15,923 nt of DNA from CANHEE01 sp049316985 (GTDB lineage Bacteria > Bacteroidota > Bacteroidia > Chitinophagales > Saprospiraceae): NCBI GenBank assembly GCA_049316985.1, contig JBMOJB010000076.1:1-15923 (forward strand), read 5' to 3'. Below the pieces are notes generated by a model that saw only the letters and a program-made list of their open reading frames with translations, searched no databases and had not been told where the DNA came from. A program made the position numbers and the translations under genes. Positions 13,790 to 15,923 of the stretch are shown piece after piece (position 1 is the stretch's first letter; each line of letters opens with the position of its first letter).

Positions 13790-13797
13790 CAAAATTA
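13790..13797 (-). promoter_or_regulatory. Perfect -7 box (TAATTTTG) for the small membrane ORF
   Basis: Read on the - strand, TAATTTTG matches TAnnTTTG fully. At the -33 position there is a TTTT word about 18 nt upstream rather than TTTG, so the upstream half is imperfect. The predicted transcription start is near 13783. Confidence 0.6.
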
Positions 13798-13843
13798 CTC
13801 CCGATATATGAACTGAAAATGAAGGTGGTATTATCGTTTTATT

Positions 13844-13857
13844 AACTAAGAATTAAG
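13844..13857. repeat. Short heptamer pair AACTAAG-AATTAAG
   Basis: Two adjacent 7-bp units (13844-13850 and 13851-13857) differ at one base. They lie 6 bp before the hairpin at 13864 and resemble the AATTAAG units (opposite strand) at the end of ahcY. Confidence 0.5.
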
Positions 13858-13863
13858 AACTTG

Positions 13864-13878
13864 TCTGCCTTGGGCAGA
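13864..13878. repeat. Hairpin TCTGCC-TTG-GGCAGA, second copy of the 445-462 element
   Basis: A perfect 6-bp inverted repeat (13864-13869 with 13873-13878) has a TTG loop. The core differs from the hairpin at 445-462 only by loss of one C in the loop. It too is flanked by short tandem repeats, here on both sides. Confidence 0.75.
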
Positions 13879-13903
13879 TTACGAATTACGAATTACAATT
13901 ACA
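13877..13903. repeat. Heptamer tandem repeat (RATTACG / AATTACA)
   Basis: GATTACG (13877-13883), AATTACG (13884-13890), AATTACA (13891-13897) and a 6-base ATTACA (13898-13903) follow each other, starting inside the right arm of the hairpin. It lies between the small membrane ORF promoter and the ahcY terminator. Confidence 0.8.
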
Positions 13904-13939
13904 ATTTTTAAGTTAGCTACCGAGGAGCGATAGGAAATT

Positions 13940-13985
13940 AAAAAAAAAAGCAGACCTGGGATACGCAACGCTCCAAATCTGCTTT
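13940..13985 (-). terminator. Rho-independent terminator of ahcY
   Basis: On the - strand an 8-bp perfect stem AAAGCAGA / TCTGCTTT (13978-13985 with 13947-13954) encloses 23 nt and is followed by an uninterrupted run of ten T when the last stem bases are included beyond it (A-run 13940-13949 on the + strand). The loop region can form a further short GGA/TCC pairing. It begins 25 bp after the ahcY stop and is the clearest intrinsic terminator in the window. Confidence 0.9.
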
Positions 13986-14012
13986 AAATTCTTAATTCTT
14001 AATTCTTAATTA
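13986..14012. repeat. Heptamer tandem repeat (TTAATTC) reaching into the ahcY stop codon
   Basis: TTAATTC is repeated (13992-13998, 13999-14005), with a preceding near-copy AAATTC and a following TTAATTA that contains the ahcY stop codon (14010-14012). On the ahcY strand it reads as GAATTAA units directly between stop codon and terminator. Confidence 0.8.
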
Positions 14013-15326
14013 ATAACGATATTGATCATTTTTGAACGGTCCTTGAACCGGTACGCCGATATAATCTGCTTGATCGGATGTTAATTCTTCCAGTTCAACG
14101 CCAATTTTAGCTAGGTGAAGACGAGCCACTTTTTCATCCAAATGCTTAGGTAAAATGTACACATTGTTATCGTAGGCATCATTATTTGTCCACAATTCAA
14201 TCTGCGCCAAAGTCTGGTTGGTGAATGAATTCGACATTACAAATGAAGGGTGGCCTGTACCGCAACCCAGATTCACCAAACGGCCTTCTGCCAAAACGAT
14301 TACGTCTTTACCATCCACAGTATATTTATCTACTTGAGGTTTGATCTCGACTTTGGATGAACCATAAGCACTATTCAACCATGCCATATCAATTTCAGTG
14401 TCAAAGTGGCCGATGTTACAAACGATTGCTTTGTCCTTCATAGCTTTGAAGTGCTTTTCTCTTAGGATTCCAACATTTCCTGTTGCAGTCACAACGATAT
14501 TTGCTTCTTTTACGGCGTCGATCATTTTCTTCACTTCGAATCCGTCCATCGCTGCTTGTAACGCGCAGATTGGGTCGATTTCAGTAACGATTACACGCGC
14601 ACCTGCTCCCTGAAGAGAAGCGGCAGAACCTTTTCCAACGTCACCATAACCTGCAACGACAGCTACTTTGCCAGCCATCATCACATCCGTTGCGCGACGA
14701 ATCGCATCAACCAAAGATTCTTTGCAACCGTACTTGTTGTCAAATTTGGATTTGGTAACTGAATCATTCACATTGATTGCCGGCATCGGCAATGTGCCAT
14801 TCTTCACGCGCTCGTACAAACGGTGAACACCTGTGGTAGTCTCTTCAGAGATACCGCGAATGTCTGAAGCAAGGTGAGGATAAAGATCCAATACCATATT
14901 AGTAAGGTCACCACCGTCATCAAGAATCATATTTAGATACTTGCCATCTTCGAAGGCATTCAATGTTTGTTCGATGCACCAGTCGAATTCTTCCGCAGTT
15001 TGTCCTTTCCATGCATAAACAGGAATACCTGCAGCGGCGATTGCAGCAGCAGCGTGGTCTTGTGTGGAAAAGATATTACACGAAGACCAGGAAACCTCAG
15101 CACCCAATGCAGCCAATGTCTCGATCAGTACCGCAGTTTGAATCGTCATGTGCAAACATCCTGCTATACGTGCTCCAGCAAGTGGTTTGCTTTGGCCGAA
15201 TTCTTCGCGAAGAGACATGAGTCCGGGCATTTCAGCCTCTGCCAGTTCGATTTCCTTGCGACCCCAGTCGGCAAGATTAATATCTTTTACTTTGTATTTC
15301 ATTGTTGCTGTTGCAGTTGCTGACAT
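14010..15326 (-). CDS. ahcY: S-adenosylhomocysteine hydrolase (adenosylhomocysteinase)
   Basis: This cytoplasmic NAD-dependent enzyme splits S-adenosylhomocysteine into adenosine and homocysteine, relieving inhibition of methyltransferases. The start was set at 15326 (438 residues, family-typical; ATG after ACAATTAAT). The frame is open to 15440, but that longer version crosses the promoter. A second ATG at 15302, eight codons in, is also possible. Residues expected from characterised enzymes are present: His59 (CLHM), Asp137 (ILDDGGD), Glu162 (SEETTTG), Lys192 and Asp196 (TKSKFDN), Cys201; the NAD fold GYGDVGKG at 226-233; and the C-terminal YRY after Lys432, which reaches the neighbouring subunit's cofactor. 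A consensus promoter lies upstream, an intrinsic terminator downstream. The gene appears monocistronic. Confidence 0.97.
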   Translation of the reverse strand: MSATATATMKYKVKDINLADWGRKEIELAEAEMPGLMSLREEFGQSKPLAGARIAGCLHMTIQTAVLIETLAALGAEVSWSSCNIFSTQDHAAAAIAAAGIPVYAWKGQTAEEFDWCIEQTLNAFEDGKYLNMILDDGGDLTNMVLDLYPHLASDIRGISEETTTGVHRLYERVKNGTLPMPAINVNDSVTKSKFDNKYGCKESLVDAIRRATDVMMAGKVAVVAGYGDVGKGSAASLQGAGARVIVTEIDPICALQAAMDGFEVKKMIDAVKEANIVVTATGNVGILREKHFKAMKDKAIVCNIGHFDTEIDMAWLNSAYGSSKVEIKPQVDKYTVDGKDVIVLAEGRLVNLGCGTGHPSFVMSNSFTNQTLAQIELWTNNDAYDNNVYILPKHLDEKVARLHLAKIGVELEELTSDQADYIGVPVQGPFKNDQYRY

Positions 15327-15415
15327 ATTAATTGTATTGATGATTGATAAATGAATTTGTGAACGAAAAACAGAAAAAAACCAAAGTTGTTGTGTGCTTT
15401 TTCCTAATTTTGCCG

Positions 15416-15448
15416 CAAAGGTAAAATATTCCCCTATCAAATTACAAA
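15416..15448 (-). promoter_or_regulatory. Consensus promoter of ahcY
   Basis: On the - strand TTTG (15448-15445), a 21-nt spacer and TACCTTTG (15423-15416) match the Bacteroidota consensus. Transcription would start near 15409, giving a leader of about 80 nt that is A/T- and pyrimidine-rich and shows no obvious riboswitch fold. The inverted repeat at 15432-15453 spans the -33 word. Confidence 0.8.
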
Positions 15449-15453
15449 TAGGG
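15432..15453. promoter_or_regulatory. Operator-like inverted repeat CCCTAT-N10-ATAGGG
   Basis: Six-base arms (15432-15437 and 15448-15453) enclose CAAATTACAA. The site lies over the -33 box and spacer of the ahcY promoter, in the gap between ahcY and the divergent hypothetical gene, where a repressor could block polymerase. No regulator gene is nearby, so the role is an inference. Confidence 0.45.
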
Positions 15454-15501
15454 CGTTAATATTTGCAACGACTTGTAGAATTAGTTGTTTAAAACACCAT
15501 C

Positions 15502-15867
15502 ATGATGGATACCAATCAACACAATCAGGAATCGGAAAAACAAGAAATCGATGATTTTTTAAAAAACCCCGACCTCGAGGCATTCCGCGAAGTAGTACAA
15601 AAAAAGCAACCAATGACGGAGGCTCAATTGTTCGATATCCTTTGTAACGAAGTCGCAGACATGATGATTCACAGAATGGATTATCTTCTTGGGCTGATGT
15701 ATCGGCTTGATGTGCTTGAACGCAAAATAGATGCTGTACTTGTACCAGGATATCCCGAACCCGCCAATGTCGCTTTGGCTCGTCTCATCCTCGAACGACA
15801 AAAAGAACGGATGCTATCCAAGAAAAGCTACAAGCCCCCGGTCATCGAAGACGGATGGGAACTTTGA
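15502..15867 (+). CDS. Hypothetical protein, helical, divergent from ahcY
   Basis: This 121-residue protein of unknown function has a start at 15502 or the adjacent ATG at 15505. It is soluble in appearance (no signal peptide or membrane segment) and mostly helical: an acidic, Gln/Glu-rich N-terminus (EKQEIDDFLKNPDLEAFREV), a Met-rich middle (ADMMIHRMDYLLGLMYRLDVLERKID, here only described as the 52-77 region), then a short P-G-Y-P-E-P turn and a basic helix (ARLILERQKERM) before a Lys-rich, acidic-ended tail. I recognise no family. It shares a 175-bp gap with ahcY; a near -7 word (TAATATTTG, one base too long) lies at about 15457-15465. Its stop codon overlaps the first unit of a heptamer array. 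Confidence 0.8.
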   Translation: MMDTNQHNQESEKQEIDDFLKNPDLEAFREVVQKKQPMTEAQLFDILCNEVADMMIHRMDYLLGLMYRLDVLERKIDAVLVPGYPEPANVALARLILERQKERMLSKKSYKPPVIEDGWEL

Positions 15868-15901
15868 CAATTAACAATTAACAATTAACAATTAGCAATT
15901 A
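15867..15901. repeat. Heptamer tandem repeat (ACAATTA), five units
   Basis: ACAATTA occurs four times in perfect tandem (15867-15873, 15874-15880, 15881-15887, 15888-15894), followed by GCAATTA (15895-15901). The first A is the last base of the TGA stop of the preceding gene. The remaining 22 bases of the window carry only a five-codon ORF and no recognisable feature. Confidence 0.92.
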
Positions 15902-15923
15902 ATATGCGACCAGCCAACTAACC

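Noticed and set aside
15327..15409. SAH or SAM riboswitch in the ahcY leader
   Set aside because: The leader of about 80 nt is dominated by A/T and pyrimidine runs; I could not build the paired helices or pseudoknot expected of SAH, SAM-I or SAM-II classes.
15327..15440. Longer ahcY start at 15440
   Set aside because: The 38 extra codons cross the -7 box and predicted transcription start, and do not resemble adenosylhomocysteinase N-termini.
15867..15901. CRISPR array
   Set aside because: Units are 7 bp with no spacers; it is a simple tandem repeat, as are the other arrays in the window.

Overview
The window looks like a chromosomal segment from a member of the Bacteroidota, probably an environmental Sphingobacteriales/Chitinophagales/Saprospirales-type organism. 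The evidence is an exported Asp-box protein with a C-terminal type IX secretion (Por) sorting domain, AT-rich start contexts (TTAAT just before ATG) with few Shine-Dalgarno sequences, several matches to the Bacteroidota sigma-A promoter (TTTG, about 19-21 nt, TAnnTTTG), and clusters of aromatic amino acid catabolism genes of the kind these bacteria carry. No tRNA, rRNA, CRISPR array, IS element or prophage gene was seen.

Left part (1-6309), all on the + strand, is aromatic amino acid breakdown. It opens inside a 4-hydroxyphenylpyruvate dioxygenase gene (tyrosine to homogentisate). After a repeat-bearing gap come a small exported heavy-metal-binding-domain protein and paaABCD (phenylacetyl-CoA epoxidase core subunits plus the PaaD maturation factor; phenylalanine/phenylacetate side). 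A third block, haaO/nbaC - kmo - kynA, holds three enzymes of the kynurenine route (tryptophan side). paaE, kynureninase and kynurenine formamidase are not in the window.

Middle part (6431-9445) is a tight three-gene ABC export unit: lipoprotein membrane-fusion adaptor with a TTG start, FtsX/MacB-like permease, and ATPase. It is followed by an AT-rich insert-like stretch (9446-10261) with a two-gene PIN-domain toxin-antitoxin-like module, which has an exact consensus promoter and two palindromes upstream. A large nested hairpin separates this from a convergent T9SS-sorted Asp-box protein (- strand).

Right part (11909-15867): a RhlE-type DEAD-box helicase with a -7 box almost at its start codon, a small exported protein of unknown function, a previously uncalled 40-codon membrane mini-gene on the - strand with its own perfect -7 box, S-adenosylhomocysteine hydrolase (- strand, with a clear terminator and promoter), and a divergent hypothetical protein.

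A recurring theme is short AT-rich tandem repeats of 7 or 8 bp at or just after gene ends (403-440, 6321-6348, 13877-13903, 13991-14012, 15867-15901), three times next to a compact hairpin. Two of those hairpins, 13.4 kb apart, share nearly the same sequence (TCTGCC TTG(C) GGCAGA).
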